DNA of 64,000 bases. It comes from Pseudonocardia hierapolitana (GTDB lineage: Bacteria > Actinomycetota > Actinomycetes > Mycobacteriales > Pseudonocardiaceae). Position 1 is the first letter of the stretch, and each line of letters opens with the position of its first letter. Both the position numbers and the translations under genes were made by a program. Shown here piece by piece: positions 43,688 through 52,627 of this stretch. The DNA is taken from the NCBI RefSeq assembly GCF_007994075.1, contig NZ_VIWU01000001.1, positions 4,898,001 through 4,962,000 on the forward strand, written 5' to 3'. The notes beneath the pieces were generated by a model, which searched no databases, had not been told where the DNA came from, and worked only from the letters and a program-made list of their open reading frames with translations.

Positions 43688-44299
43688 GTGTTCGTACAGG
43701 TGTTCCAGGGGCAGATCAGCGACGCGGAGCAGATGCGGCAGGCCGCCGAGGACTGGGTGCAGCGGCTCGCCCCCGACGCCGAGGGGTGGCTCGGCAGCAC
43801 GATCGGCGTGACCGACGACGGCTACCTGGTCGGCGTCGCCCGCTTCGAGTCGGCCGATGCCGCGCGCCGCAACAGCGGGCGGGCGCAGCAGGGCGAGTGG
43901 TTCGCGGGCGTCGAGAAACAGTTCCCCCAGGGCGTCGAGTTCCACGACTGCAGCGAGGTGTACGTCGCGCGCCGCGGCGGATCCGACGAGGCCGGGTTCG
44001 TGCAGGTGATGCAGGGCCGGACGGCCGACGTGGCGCGGTTGCGCGAGATGACCTCACGCCTCGATTCGGACTACCCGGACATGCGGCCCGACCTGCTCGG
44101 CTACATCACCGCCCTGCACGACGACCAGGACGGCGCGTTCACGCAGGTCCTCTACTTCACCTCGGAGGAGGAGGCACGGGCCGGCGAGCGGGGCGAGATG
44201 CCGGCCGAGGCCGCCGAGGTGATGCGGGAGGCCATGGAGCTCATCGAGGACCTGCGCTACCACGACATCCGGGAGCCGTGGCTGCACACGCCGGGTTAG
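43688..44299 (+). CDS. Protein of two ferredoxin-fold (ABM/Dabb-like) repeats, function unknown
   Basis: A protein of 203 residues made of two related halves: FVQVFQGQISDAEQMRQAAE opens the first and FVQVMQGRTADVARLREMTS the second (about residue 105). Each half continues with a strand such as STIGVTDDGYLVGVARFES or YITALHDDQDGAFTQVLYFT and a helix, like monomer-sized ABM/Dabb domains that normally dimerise. GTG 43688 has AAGGAG 6 bp upstream. An enzymatic role is not established. A double hairpin follows the stop. Confidence 0.75.
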   Translation: MFVQVFQGQISDAEQMRQAAEDWVQRLAPDAEGWLGSTIGVTDDGYLVGVARFESADAARRNSGRAQQGEWFAGVEKQFPQGVEFHDCSEVYVARRGGSDEAGFVQVMQGRTADVARLREMTSRLDSDYPDMRPDLLGYITALHDDQDGAFTQVLYFTSEEEARAGERGEMPAEAAEVMREAMELIEDLRYHDIREPWLHTPG

Positions 44300-44348
44300 T
44301 GCTTCCCGGCGGGGAGCACTAGGAGGGTCCTGTTCAGGGCGCTCCTAG
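44298..44348. terminator. Double hairpin between convergent genes
   Basis: The first stem pairs AGTGCTTCCC with GGGGAGCACT (44298-44320, one mismatch). The second pairs CTAGGAG with CTCCTAG at the ends of 44319-44348. Both stops lie at the edges. Confidence 0.7.
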
Positions 44349-44707
44349 CTGCTCAACGGCCTGCCGGCCGCGTCGTAGCTGTGGCGCGCCCGGTCGACCT
44401 CGTCGAGATGGGCGTCGGCCCAGAGGGCGAGCTGCGCGAACAGCGGGGCCAGGCTCAGACCCAGCTCGCTGATCTCGTACTCCACCCGCGGGGGGACGCT
44501 GGGGTGGTAGGTGCGCACCACCAGGCCGTCGCGCTCGAGCTGCCGCAGCCGCTGGGTGAGGACCTTCGGCGTGATCGTCTCGATGCGCCGCTGGAGCTCG
44601 ACGAACCGCTGCCGGCCGAACTCGTGCAGGGTCCACAGGATCGGGGTGGTCCACCGGCTGAAGACGATGTCGACGACCGGGGTGATCGGGCACGCCTGTA
44701 CTCCCAC
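44345..44707 (-). CDS. HxlR family transcriptional regulator
   Basis: A protein of 120 residues. The HxlR pattern is complete: ACPITPVVDIVFSRWTTPILW, then LHEFGRQRFVELQRRIETIT, PKVLTQRLRQLERDGLVVRT and VPPRVEYEISELG. A cysteine at the N-terminus (residue 6) is in the place where redox- or electrophile-sensing members have their sensor. It is divergent from an NAD(P)-binding SDR gene, a common pair in which HxlR controls the oxidoreductase. Palindromes lie directly upstream. Confidence 0.9.
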   Translation of the reverse strand: MGVQACPITPVVDIVFSRWTTPILWTLHEFGRQRFVELQRRIETITPKVLTQRLRQLERDGLVVRTYHPSVPPRVEYEISELGLSLAPLFAQLALWADAHLDEVDRARHSYDAAGRPLSS

Positions 44708-44709
44708 GG

Positions 44710-44735
44710 GAAAGTCACTTTCCTCTAGGTACCTA
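44710..44735. promoter_or_regulatory. Candidate HxlR operators
   Basis: GAAAGT-C-ACTTTC (44710-44722, a perfect palindrome) and TAGGTACCTA (44726-44735, perfect) lie side by side just upstream of the HxlR start. They are AT-rich for this DNA and resemble the palindromes bound by HxlR-type regulators. Confidence 0.5.
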
Positions 44736-44756
44736 CTAGCCTCACGACACTAGCGT

Positions 44757-44789
44757 CCGTTCGTACCGGCCGACCAGCCGGACGAACGG
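44757..44789 (+). promoter_or_regulatory. Hairpin in the leader of the NAD(P)-binding protein gene
   Basis: CCGTTCGT-A-CCGGC pairs with GCCGGACGAACGG across a 6-nt loop with one bulged base. It ends at the ribosome site GGGAGGAG (44788-44795) of the gene starting at 44802. It could shape translation or transcript stability, or be another operator. Confidence 0.45.
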
Positions 44790-44801
44790 GAGGAGCAGAT
44801 C

Positions 44802-45623
44802 GTGATCGTGGTGACCGGAGCCACCGGGAACGTCGGGCGGCCGCTGGTGCAGGCGCTCGCCGCGGCCGGGGAGAAGGTGACGGCGGTGGCGCGCCGGGTG
44901 CCGGACGTGCCGGACGGCGTCGTGTCCGTGCAGGCCGACCTGCTGCGCCCGGAGAGCCTCGAGTCCGCGCTGGACGGCGCCGATGCGCTGTTCCTGCTGA
45001 CCTCCGGCGAGTGGCACGCCGGGGGTGGCGACCTGGCCGCCGTTCTCGACGTCGTGCGGGCCAGCGGTGTGCGGCGCGTCGTCCTGCTGTCCTCGCAGGG
45101 TGTCGGTACCGGCCGCCACTCGCCCCACCTGGAGGACGCGGTCACGGGGTCGGGGGCGGCCTGGACGCTGCTGCGCCCTGGCGGATTCGCCTCGAACGAC
45201 CTCGCGTGGGCCGGGACGATCCGGGGCGGGCGGACGGTGTTCGCGCCGTTCCCGGACGTTGCGATACCCGTCATCGACCCCGCGGACATCGCCGACGTCG
45301 CCGCCTCCGTCCTGCTCGACGACGGGCACGCCGGCCGGACCTACGAGCTCACCGGGCCGGAACCGGTCTCACCCCGGCAGCGGGTCGCGGCGATCGGGGC
45401 GGCGCTGGGGGAGGAGCTGCGGCTCGTCGAGCAGACCCGCGCCGAGGCCGCGGCGCAGATGGTGCGGTTCATGCCCGAGCGGGTCGTCGAGGCGACCCTC
45501 GACGCCATCGGAGACCCGATGCCCGCCGAGCAGCGGGTGAGCCCCGACGTGCAGCGGGTCCTCGGCCGGTCTCCGCGGGCCTACGCCGAGTGGGTCGGCA
45601 GCGCCGTCGCCGCATTCCGCTGA
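44802..45623 (+). CDS. NmrA-like/SDR-a5 NAD(P)-binding oxidoreductase
   Basis: A protein of 273 residues. The Rossmann start VVTGATGNVGRPLVQALAAA has the GxTGxxG motif of atypical short-chain dehydrogenases. No Tyr-x3-Lys catalytic pair is evident, as in NmrA and QOR2-type proteins. The usual family segments ALFLLTSG and VVLLSSQGVGTG are present. It is probably a quinone or aldehyde reductase or a redox sensor, controlled by the divergent HxlR protein. GTG 44802 follows a GGGAGGAG site. Confidence 0.86.
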   Translation: MIVVTGATGNVGRPLVQALAAAGEKVTAVARRVPDVPDGVVSVQADLLRPESLESALDGADALFLLTSGEWHAGGGDLAAVLDVVRASGVRRVVLLSSQGVGTGRHSPHLEDAVTGSGAAWTLLRPGGFASNDLAWAGTIRGGRTVFAPFPDVAIPVIDPADIADVAASVLLDDGHAGRTYELTGPEPVSPRQRVAAIGAALGEELRLVEQTRAEAAAQMVRFMPERVVEATLDAIGDPMPAEQRVSPDVQRVLGRSPRAYAEWVGSAVAAFR

Positions 45624-45702
45624 CGGGCGGCCGAGCGCGCAACTCGGCGGCCCGCACGCGGGACTCGCCGTGTGCGTTTGCCGGACTCGCGGGCGGGGTG
45701 GG
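45624..45702. other. Intergenic GC-rich repeats between convergent genes
   Basis: The 79-bp gap holds GGACTCGC twice (45661-45668 and 45683-45690) and an imperfect GGCGGCC/GGCGGCCC doublet. I see no simple terminator stem. Confidence 0.35.
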
Positions 45703-47682
45703 TCAGCCCGTGGGGCGCGTCACGCGGAAGACGTGCGCCACGTTCCTCCACGGCTCCAGCCGCACGTAGTTGTGCTGGCCCCACTGGTAGGTCTCGTCGG
45801 TGATCTCGTCGTGCACCGTGATGCGGTCGTTCCAGTCCGCGCGCAGCGCCGGCATGTTCAGCGACGTGGTGCCCTCCTGCGCGTTGGAGGAGTCGAGCGT
45901 GCACACCACGAGCACGGTGTCGCCGGTGGCCGGGTCGGTCTTCGAGTAGGCGATGATCGCGTCGTTGTCGACCTCGTGGAAGTGCAGGTCGCGCAGTTGC
46001 TGCAGTGCCGGGTGGGCGCGGCGGATCTCGTTGAGCCTGCCGAGGTAGGGCTCGAGCGAGCGGCCGCGGTTGAGGGCGGTGGCGAAGTCGCGGGGGCGCA
46101 GCTCGTACTTCTCGGAGTTCAGGTACTCCTCGCTGCCGGGGCGGACGGGGGCGGACTCGAACAGCTCGAACCCGGAGTACACGCCCCAGGTCGGCGACAG
46201 CGTGGACGCGAGCGTGGCGCGGATGGCGAACATCGCGGGCCCGCCGGTCTGCAGCGACTCGTGCAGGATGTCCGGGGTGTTGACGAAGTAGTTGGGCCGG
46301 CACTCGTCGGCGCGCTCGGCGTGCATCAGCGCGAAGTCGGTGAGCTCCTGCTTCGTGGTGCGCCACGTGAAGTACGTGTACGACTGCGTGAAGCCCAGCC
46401 GCGCGAGCCCGAAGAGCCGGGCCGGTCGCGTGAACGCCTCGGCGAGGAACAGCACGTCGGGGTAGCGGGACTTGACCTGCCAGATCAGCCAGTGCCAGAA
46501 GTTCGGCGGCTTGGTGTGCGGGTTGTCCACCCGGAAGATCCGCACCCCGTGCTCGACCCAGTGCAGGACCACCCGCAGGGACTCGGCGTAGATCCCGGCC
46601 GGGTCGTTGTCGAAGTTGATCGGGTAGATGTCCTGGTACTTCTTCGGCGGGTTCTCCGCGTAGGCGATCGTGCCGTCGGGGCGGACGGTGAACCACTCGG
46701 GGTGCTCGGCCACCCACGGGTGGTCGGGGGCGCACTGCAACGCGAAGTCGAGCGCGACCTCCATCCCGAGGTCCCGGGTGCGCTCGACGAACGCGTCGAA
46801 GTCGTCGATGGTGCCCAGCTCGGGCTCGATGGCGTCGTGGCCGCCGTCGGCCGAACCGATCGCCCACGGCGAGCCGACGTCGCCGGGGCCGGCGTTGACG
46901 TTGTTGTTGCGGCCCTTGCGGTGCACCGTGCCGATGGGGTGGATCGGGGGCAGGTAGACCACGTCGAAGCCCATCGCGGCGACGCGGTCGAGCTCCTTGG
47001 AGGCCGTGAGGAACGTGCCGTGGATCGGGCGGCCCTGCTCGTCGACGCCGCCCGTGGAGCGCGGGAAGAACTCGTACCAGGAGCTGAACAGCGCCCGCTC
47101 GCGGTCGACGTAGATCTGCTGCGGACGGCCGCGCGTGATGAGCTCGCGGACCGGGCGCTCGGTCATGATCTTCTCGACGGCCGGGAACAACGCGGGCGCC
47201 ACGCGCGCGTGCAGCGGGAGCGCGGTGTCGCGCAGCGCGTTGGCGGCGCCGAAGAGCAGGTCGCGGTGCGGGCGCTCGCCGGGGCGGCGGCCCACCCGCT
47301 GCAGCAGCCGGGCGCCGACCTCCAGGTCGTTGGCCAGCTCCTCGGCACCCTGGCCCGCCGACAGCTTGACGGTGACCGTGCGCCGCCACGTGGCCCACGG
47401 GTCGCTCCAGGCGTCGACCCGGAAGGTCCACAGGCCCGGCTCGTCGGGCACGACGGTGGCGGCGAACCGGTCGCTGCCGGTGCCGACCGGTGTCATGCGC
47501 ACGTGGTGTGCGGCGCCCTGGCTGCCGATCCGGCGCCAGACGACGTTGGCGGCGACCGCGTCGTGGCCCTCCCGCCACACGGTGGCCGTGATCGGGACGA
47601 CCTCACCGACGACGGCCTTGCTGGGATGACGCCCGCCGCTCACGGTAGGAGTGACGTCATCGATCCCGAGCCGACCGGTCAT
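45703..47682 (-). CDS. glgE: Alpha-1,4-glucan:maltose-1-phosphate maltosyltransferase
   Basis: A GH13_3 enzyme of 659 residues that extends alpha-glucan with maltose from maltose 1-phosphate. The nucleophile is Asp386 ([11 protein letters not shown]) and the acid/base is Glu415 (FLAEAFTRP), matching Streptomyces GlgE with an offset of eight. The N-terminal immunoglobulin-like domain and the segment [13 protein letters not shown] are diagnostic. ATG 47682 is preferred to GTG 47688 because of the spacing from GGGGGTGT. It lies upstream of treS-mak on the same strand, but three unrelated genes intervene. Confidence 0.97.
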   Translation of the reverse strand: MTGRLGIDDVTPTVSGGRHPSKAVVGEVVPITATVWREGHDAVAANVVWRRIGSQGAAHHVRMTPVGTGSDRFAATVVPDEPGLWTFRVDAWSDPWATWRRTVTVKLSAGQGAEELANDLEVGARLLQRVGRRPGERPHRDLLFGAANALRDTALPLHARVAPALFPAVEKIMTERPVRELITRGRPQQIYVDRERALFSSWYEFFPRSTGGVDEQGRPIHGTFLTASKELDRVAAMGFDVVYLPPIHPIGTVHRKGRNNNVNAGPGDVGSPWAIGSADGGHDAIEPELGTIDDFDAFVERTRDLGMEVALDFALQCAPDHPWVAEHPEWFTVRPDGTIAYAENPPKKYQDIYPINFDNDPAGIYAESLRVVLHWVEHGVRIFRVDNPHTKPPNFWHWLIWQVKSRYPDVLFLAEAFTRPARLFGLARLGFTQSYTYFTWRTTKQELTDFALMHAERADECRPNYFVNTPDILHESLQTGGPAMFAIRATLASTLSPTWGVYSGFELFESAPVRPGSEEYLNSEKYELRPRDFATALNRGRSLEPYLGRLNEIRRAHPALQQLRDLHFHEVDNDAIIAYSKTDPATGDTVLVVCTLDSSNAQEGTTSLNMPALRADWNDRITVHDEITDETYQWGQHNYVRLEPWRNVAHVFRVTRPTG

Positions 47683-47778
47683 CGGCACACCCCCAGCTGA
47701 GCACCCGTCGCGGAAGTCACAAAAGTACCTACCCGATCCGCGGTCGATCAGAACGGGGCGCCGCCGTTCACCCGATGG

Positions 47779-48348
47779 TCACCCGACTGACCCAATGATC
47801 CCCGTGATCAACCACCCGAGCCCGCGCTCGAAGGTCGCGCGCAGCTCCGAACGGGGCAGCGGGCGCTCGTCCGTGGCGCCGTCGAAGGCCGCGAAGCCGA
47901 TCGTGTAGACGATCAGCACCCGTAGCGCCTCGCGGGCCGCGTCGCCCGTGATCCCGGCCGTCGCGAGGTGCTCGAGCATCACCGCGCCGAGGCGTTGCGC
48001 GTTCTCGCCGCGCGCCCCCTGGCGGGCGAGGAAGGCCGGCACCAGCTGCGGGTGGCGCAGCAGGACGTCGTGGGTGGACGTCATCAGCCGGTGCAAGGCG
48101 TCGCCCGGACCGCTCGCCTCGTCGAGCGTCGGGGCCTCGACCTGTGCGAGCACCCGGTCCAGCACGCCGTCCACCAGCTCCGTCTTGTCCGCCACGTGGC
48201 TGTACAGGGCGTTCGGTGCGACGCCCAGCTGCTGCGCGACGGCGCGCATCGTGACGGTGCCGCGCTCGGCGAGCAGATCGGTTGCCGCGTCGAGGACGCG
48301 GTCGCGGCTCAGCCCGGCGCGCTGGCCGGGGCCTCGGGAGGATCGCAC
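47779..48348 (-). CDS. TetR family regulator (TetR/AcrR with TetR_C-like domain)
   Basis: A protein of 189 residues. The HTH is RVLDAATDLLAERGTVTMRA, then VAQQLGVAPNALYSHVADKT. In place of the usual F at the end of recognition helix 3 it has LYSHV, as in Tet-class repressors. It starts 6 bp from a 42-bp inverted repeat that sits between it and a divergent alpha/beta hydrolase gene. The regulator probably represses both genes until a small molecule binds. Confidence 0.9.
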   Translation of the reverse strand: MRSSRGPGQRAGLSRDRVLDAATDLLAERGTVTMRAVAQQLGVAPNALYSHVADKTELVDGVLDRVLAQVEAPTLDEASGPGDALHRLMTSTHDVLLRHPQLVPAFLARQGARGENAQRLGAVMLEHLATAGITGDAAREALRVLIVYTIGFAAFDGATDERPLPRSELRATFERGLGWLITGIIGSVG

Positions 48349-48353
48349 CTTGC

Positions 48354-48395
48354 GAACTGTACAACGTCCAGCTACTATTGGACATCGTACAGTTC
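48354..48395. promoter_or_regulatory. 42-bp TetR operator overlapping a divergent promoter
   Basis: Two 17-bp arms (48354-48370 and 48379-48395) match at 15 of 17 positions: GAACTGTAC followed by two variable bases and GTCCA-type blocks, mirrored at the right. The 8-bp centre contains TACTAT (48373-48378), a good -10 for the hydrolase gene. A bound repressor would block this -10 directly. Confidence 0.8.
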
Positions 48396-48407
48396 AGGGA
48401 GGAAGAC

Positions 48408-49229
48408 ATGACCGTCGAGACCACAATCACCGGCATGGCCGCAGGTGTCCCGTTCGTCGCCGTGCCCCCGGGGGGCGACCGCGCCGGCGCGCCCGTCGTC
48501 GCCGCGTGGCACCTGATGGACCCGCCGCGCACCGAGGTCGCGATGGCGGCGGCGCTGCCGCTCGCGGGCCTGGACGCGTGGCGCCTCTACCTCGGCCTGC
48601 CTCTGCACGGGATGCGCTTCCCCGAGGGCGGGGTCGAGGCGTTGATGCAGCTGGGTTACGCGGACGCGGTGCAGAACCTGTACGGGCCGATCAGCGCCCA
48701 GGCGGCGGAGGAGTTCGGCCCGGCGTACGCCGAGCTGCGTCAGCGCCTCGGGTTCCGGGACGGGCCGATCGGGCTGCTCGGCGGCTCGCTCGGTTCGGCC
48801 GTCGCGCAGCTCGTGGTCGCGGACGGCGGGTTCGACGTCGCCGCCGCCGTGCTGGCGAGCCCGCTGTCCCGGCTGAGCGCGGTGGTCGAGGCGGTCGGGC
48901 GGCAGTTCGGCATGAGCTACCCGTGGTCCGAGCCGTCGCTCGACATCGCCCGTCGGCTGGACTTCGTGGCGCGCGCCGACGAGGTGGCGGCATGCCCGGC
49001 CACGCTCCTCGTGGTGGGCGAGGACGACGACGAGTCGGGCTTCCAGGCGCCGGCCCGGCAGCTGCGTGACGCGCTCGCCCGGCGGTCGGTGCAGGCCGAG
49101 CTCGTGGTCGTGCCGGGGATGGGGCACGCGTTCGCCGAGGAGCCCGGCATCGAGCCTGCGCCGCAGCTGCCCGCGGCCGCGGAGGTGGACCGGCTGGCCG
49201 TCGGCTGGTTCTCCCGGCACCTGCGATGA
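48408..49229 (+). CDS. Alpha/beta hydrolase
   Basis: A protein of 273 residues. The nucleophile elbow is GGSLGSAVAQL, the acid probably lies in LVVGEDDDESG, and the catalytic His is in PGMGHAFAEEPG. The N-terminal strand FVAVPPGGDRAGAPVVAAWH and the HGMRFPEGG segment resemble dienelactone-hydrolase/esterase-like proteins. ATG 48408 follows GGGAGGAAG. Expression is probably induced when the divergent TetR leaves the palindrome upstream. The substrate is unknown. Confidence 0.86.
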   Translation: MTVETTITGMAAGVPFVAVPPGGDRAGAPVVAAWHLMDPPRTEVAMAAALPLAGLDAWRLYLGLPLHGMRFPEGGVEALMQLGYADAVQNLYGPISAQAAEEFGPAYAELRQRLGFRDGPIGLLGGSLGSAVAQLVVADGGFDVAAAVLASPLSRLSAVVEAVGRQFGMSYPWSEPSLDIARRLDFVARADEVAACPATLLVVGEDDDESGFQAPARQLRDALARRSVQAELVVVPGMGHAFAEEPGIEPAPQLPAAAEVDRLAVGWFSRHLR

Positions 49230-49335
49230 GGGTGCGGCCGTGGCCTCCGAGTGCGCGGTCCAGCAGCCGGACGAGCCGCTCGCGCTCGGCGCCGTCGAGC
49301 CGGGACGGCGGCGAGCGCAGGCTGATCGGGAGGCG

Positions 49336-49746
49336 TCAGCCGGCGCGGTCGGGGCCTGCGCGCGTGAGCTCGATCCGCAGCAGCACCCGCTGCTCCCGCT
49401 GCATGGCCGCGCGGTAGTCGTCCCAGTTCTCGTGCTCGCCGGAGACGCGCCGGTAGTAGTCCACGAGGCCCTCCATCGCGTCCGGCAGGGAGACGATCTC
49501 GGTGCGGCCCTCCACCTGGATCCAGCGCCCGAAGAAGCCGTCCGGCAGCACGCACAGCCACGACCGCGGATCTCGGCGCAGGTTGCGCACCTTCAGCGCG
49601 CCCTCCCGGGTGCTCACCAGCACGCGCCCGTCGTCGTCCACGGCGACCAGGACCGGGGACATCTGCGGGGTGCCGTCGCCGCGGATCGTGGCGAGCACCG
49701 CCCGGTGCTGCTCGCGGACGACCGCTCTCGCCTCGTCGAGGTCCAT
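49336..49746 (-). CDS. PPOX-class F420-dependent (FDOR-B type) flavin/deazaflavin protein
   Basis: A protein of 136 residues. The split-barrel start HRAVLATIRGDGTPQMSPVL and the segment VLVSTREGALKVRNLRRDPR are the signature of actinobacterial PPOX-class F420-dependent enzymes. Next comes WIQVEGRTEIVSLPDAMEGL and RVSGEHENWDDYRAAM. Such proteins reduce or bind cofactor F420 substrates such as biliverdin or xenobiotics. The precise substrate is not visible. The gap of 106 bp before it (49230-49335) holds no gene I can support. Confidence 0.85.
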   Translation of the reverse strand: MDLDEARAVVREQHRAVLATIRGDGTPQMSPVLVAVDDDGRVLVSTREGALKVRNLRRDPRSWLCVLPDGFFGRWIQVEGRTEIVSLPDAMEGLVDYYRRVSGEHENWDDYRAAMQREQRVLLRIELTRAGPDRAG

Positions 49747-49762
49747 CGGGCGAGCGTAGGTC

Positions 49763-51052
49763 CTACGCAGGCTGCCGCGCGGCGAGACGGCCTGCCGTGT
49801 ACGCCCCGAGACCGGTCACCGCGACCATGGCCGTCAGGTACACCGACACGCCCCACACGCCGGCGGGCGAGGCCAGGATCAGGGTGGCGATGATCGGTGC
49901 CAGCGCGCCGCCCGCGATCGCGCCGAACTGGTAGCCGATCGACGCCCCGGTGTAGCGCACCTCGACCGGGAACGCGCCCGCGGCGACGGCGGCGGCCGGG
50001 CCGTACATCGGCGAACCGGAGATGCGGGCGAAGAACATGGCGAGGAAGACCAGCGCGGGGACGGCCGTGGCCATCACCGGGAGGAATCCGATCGCGGCGA
50101 CCAGTGCGGCGAAGGCGCCGTACACGATCATCCGGTGCCGTCCGATGCGGTCGGACATCGCGGAGAAGTAGAGCGAGAGCGGGACCTCGACGGTCGCCCC
50201 GACGATCACCGCGAGGATCAGGAAGGTGTTGGCGATGCCGAGGGCGGTGGTGCCGTACTGGATCGCGAACGTCGCGCACATGTACCCCATCGCGCTGATC
50301 CCGGAGAAGATCGCCGCCGCGCAGAGCACCTGGCGCCAGTGGTCGCGCACCACCGACACGATCGGCAGCCGCATCGACGGCGTCTCGCGGGCGGCGGCGA
50401 ACTCGGGGCTCTCGCTGACCCTCAGCCGCACGTAGAGCCCGACGACCACGAGAAGGGCGCTGATCAGGAACCCGATCCGCCAGCCCCAGGCCATGAACTG
50501 CTCGTTCGGCATCGTCAGAGCGAGTACCAGGAACACGAGGTTCGACGTGATCAGCCCGAGTGGGACGCCCAGCTGGGGGAACGCGCCGTAGAAGCCGCGG
50601 CGGGCTTCTGGGGCGTGTTCGACCGAGATCAGCACCGCGCCGCCCCACTCGCCGCCGACCGCGAGGCCCTGCGCGATGCGCAGCACGATCAGGAGGATCG
50701 GCGCGGCGACGCCGATCTGCTCGTACGTGGGGAGCAGGCCGATCAGGAAGGTCGCGACGCCCATCGTCACCAACGTCGTGACGAGCGTCATCTTCCGCCC
50801 GATCCGGTCGCCGATGTGCCCGAAGATCACGCCGCCGAGCGGGCGTGCGACGAACCCGACGGCGAACGTCCCCAGCGCGGCGAGGGTGCCGGCCAGCTCG
50901 GACGTGCCCGGGAAGAACTGGCTGCGGAACACGATCACCGCCGCCAGGGCGTAGATGAAGAAGTCGTACCACTCGATCGTCGTGCCGACGAGGCTGGCGA
51001 GCGCCACCCTCCGGACGTCGGTCGGAGTGGGCTGCGCGGTCGACGCTGACAT
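49763..51052 (-). CDS. MFS transporter, metabolite:H+ symporter (MHS) family
   Basis: A protein of 429 residues with 12 predicted helices. The MHS signature is clear: SLVGTTIEWYDFFIYALAAV, then ARPLGGVIFGHIGDRIGRKM in loop 2-3, RIAQGLAVGGEWGGAVLISV and EHAPEARRGFYGAFPQLGVP. Members import organic acids or osmolytes such as citrate, alpha-ketoglutarate, shikimate or proline/betaine with protons. The substrate is not predictable. ATG 51052 is chosen because the family starts about 15 residues before helix 1. Confidence 0.9.
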   Translation of the reverse strand: MSASTAQPTPTDVRRVALASLVGTTIEWYDFFIYALAAVIVFRSQFFPGTSELAGTLAALGTFAVGFVARPLGGVIFGHIGDRIGRKMTLVTTLVTMGVATFLIGLLPTYEQIGVAAPILLIVLRIAQGLAVGGEWGGAVLISVEHAPEARRGFYGAFPQLGVPLGLITSNLVFLVLALTMPNEQFMAWGWRIGFLISALLVVVGLYVRLRVSESPEFAAARETPSMRLPIVSVVRDHWRQVLCAAAIFSGISAMGYMCATFAIQYGTTALGIANTFLILAVIVGATVEVPLSLYFSAMSDRIGRHRMIVYGAFAALVAAIGFLPVMATAVPALVFLAMFFARISGSPMYGPAAAVAAGAFPVEVRYTGASIGYQFGAIAGGALAPIIATLILASPAGVWGVSVYLTAMVAVTGLGAYTAGRLAARQPA

Positions 51053-51127
51053 GAGCGCTCCCGGTGACGCGGCGGGCGAGGGTGGCAGCACAGTGCCCGG
51101 AGGTCGTCCCGCGCGCCATCGGCCCTT

Positions 51128-52537
51128 TCACGTGGCGGAAGCCGGGTCCGGGCGCATCCGGAACGCGACGATCAACGCGAGGACCGCGACCGCCGCCATG
51201 GCCAGGAACGCGTCGGAGAAGGCGGCGCCCTCGTGACCGGGGAACAGCGGGTTGACCGCGCCGCTCCCGCTCTGCAGCCGGGCGCTCACCAGGACTCCCA
51301 GCAGCGCCGGGCCGGTGCCTGCGCCGAGGAACTGGGCGCCTTGGAGGATCCCGAGGCCGACGCCGACCTGCTCGGGCGGCAACGCGCTCGCGGCGGCGCT
51401 GATGATGGGGGTCAGCACGAGGATGACGCCGACGCTGAGCCCGAGGGTCCCGACGCCCGCGGGGACCGCCGACGCACCTGTCGTGAACGTCGAGAGGAAC
51501 AGCGCGAACAGCGCGACGGCTCCGAGTCCGATCAGCACCAGCGGACGGGTGCCGATGCGGTCGGCGAGCCGGCCGATCACCGGGGACAGGCCGGCGACGG
51601 CGATCCCGGCCGGGATCATGACCAGGGCCCCGGCTCCGGGGGCGAGACCGTTGACGTCGACCACCAGCAGCGGCACGAGGACGAGGGCGCCGAGGTTGAC
51701 GGCCATGGCGAGGGACGCGACGAGTACCGCGATGCGGTAGACCCGGTTGGAGAACAGCGCCGGCGGCACGAACGGCTGCGCGAGGCGGGCGGTGCGCCGT
51801 CCGAAGAGCGCGCCGGCCACGACCGCCGCCGCGAGGCCGGCCCAGGACGAGGGCGCGGAGAAGCCCGCCACCTGCGCCTGCGTGATGCCGTACAGCAGCA
51901 GCCCTGCGGCAAGGCCCAGCAGGACGCCGCCCCACACGTCGAATCGGCCGGTGCCCGCGGGCGGTTCGCCGGGCAGCACGCGCCACGCCGCCGGGAGGAG
52001 CACCAGCGCGACCGCGAACATCAACCAGAACAGCGCGGGCCACCCCAGGAGCTGACCGATGCCGGCGCCGATGGCCGGACCGGCAGCGGTGCCGACACCC
52101 GTGGCCGCGGAGACGACACCGATCCCCGTCCCTCGCCGCGCCGCCGGCAGCAACCTGGTCACCGCGATGATCGAGAGCACGGGGATCGCAGCCGCGCCCA
52201 CCCCCATCACGATCCGCCCGAGCACGAGGACGGGCAGGGCCGGGGCGAGCGCGCAGACCAGGCTCCCGGCGGCGTAGGTCAGCAGGGCGAAGGCGAAGAG
52301 GCTCCGCAGCGCGACCCGGTCGGAGATGCGGCCGTAGAAGGGGATGCCCACGGAGAACACGAGCAGGAAGCCGGTGACGACCCACGCGAGCTCCGCCTCG
52401 GAGGCCCCGAACTCCGCCCCGATCGACGGGAGCATGAGGTTGACCATGTCGCTGGTGACGACCGTGGCGAGCATCGCCGGTACGAGCACGGCCAGCAGGG
52501 CGGGCCCCGAGCTGGTCCGTCGGGTCGTGGACGTCAT
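51128..52537 (-). CDS. MFS drug:H+ exporter, DHA2-like
   Basis: A protein of 469 residues, predicted 14 helices. The segment VNLMLPSIGAEFGASEAELA, the motif A-like FYGRISDRVALRSLFAFALL, and motif C-like GVGTAAGPAIGAGIGQLLGW identify a drug exporter of the DHA2 type. ATG 52537 with GAAGAGG upstream is preferred. An inverted repeat AACTGC-n13-GCAGTT lies at 52560-52584 just upstream, and a related site occurs in front of the Rrf2 gene, suggesting joint control. Confidence 0.88.
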   Translation of the reverse strand: MTSTTRRTSSGPALLAVLVPAMLATVVTSDMVNLMLPSIGAEFGASEAELAWVVTGFLLVFSVGIPFYGRISDRVALRSLFAFALLTYAAGSLVCALAPALPVLVLGRIVMGVGAAAIPVLSIIAVTRLLPAARRGTGIGVVSAATGVGTAAGPAIGAGIGQLLGWPALFWLMFAVALVLLPAAWRVLPGEPPAGTGRFDVWGGVLLGLAAGLLLYGITQAQVAGFSAPSSWAGLAAAVVAGALFGRRTARLAQPFVPPALFSNRVYRIAVLVASLAMAVNLGALVLVPLLVVDVNGLAPGAGALVMIPAGIAVAGLSPVIGRLADRIGTRPLVLIGLGAVALFALFLSTFTTGASAVPAGVGTLGLSVGVILVLTPIISAAASALPPEQVGVGLGILQGAQFLGAGTGPALLGVLVSARLQSGSGAVNPLFPGHEGAAFSDAFLAMAAVAVLALIVAFRMRPDPASAT

Positions 52538-52559
52538 CCGCGCCTCTTCCCGTGGCATC

Positions 52560-52584
52560 AACTGCCACTGTTCTAGTTGCAGTT
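52560..52584. promoter_or_regulatory. Candidate Rrf2 operator before the exporter gene
   Basis: AACTGC and GCAGTT (13-bp spacer) enclose CTAGTT. The block GTTGCAGTT here is the complement of AACTGCAAC at 53079-53087. The region is AT-rich against its surroundings and lies 22 bp upstream of the exporter start. Confidence 0.55.
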
Positions 52585-52594
52585 AGGGCGAAAA

Positions 52595-52623
52595 GAACGG
52601 CGGAGGTGCTGCCTCCGCCGTTC
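52595..52623 (-). terminator. Rho-independent terminator of the Rrf2 gene
   Basis: A perfect 12-bp stem (GAACGGCGGAGG and its complement) with a 5-nt loop, followed on the minus strand by TTTT. It begins 5 bp after the Rrf2 stop and separates it from the downstream exporter gene. Confidence 0.88.
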
Positions 52624-52627
52624 GTCG

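Noticed and set aside
49230..49335. Minus-strand fragment SRLDGAERERLVRLLDRALGG resembling a MarR C-terminus
   Set aside because: The match is short, alanine/arginine/leucine-rich helices arise by chance here, and no start or upstream HTH is present.
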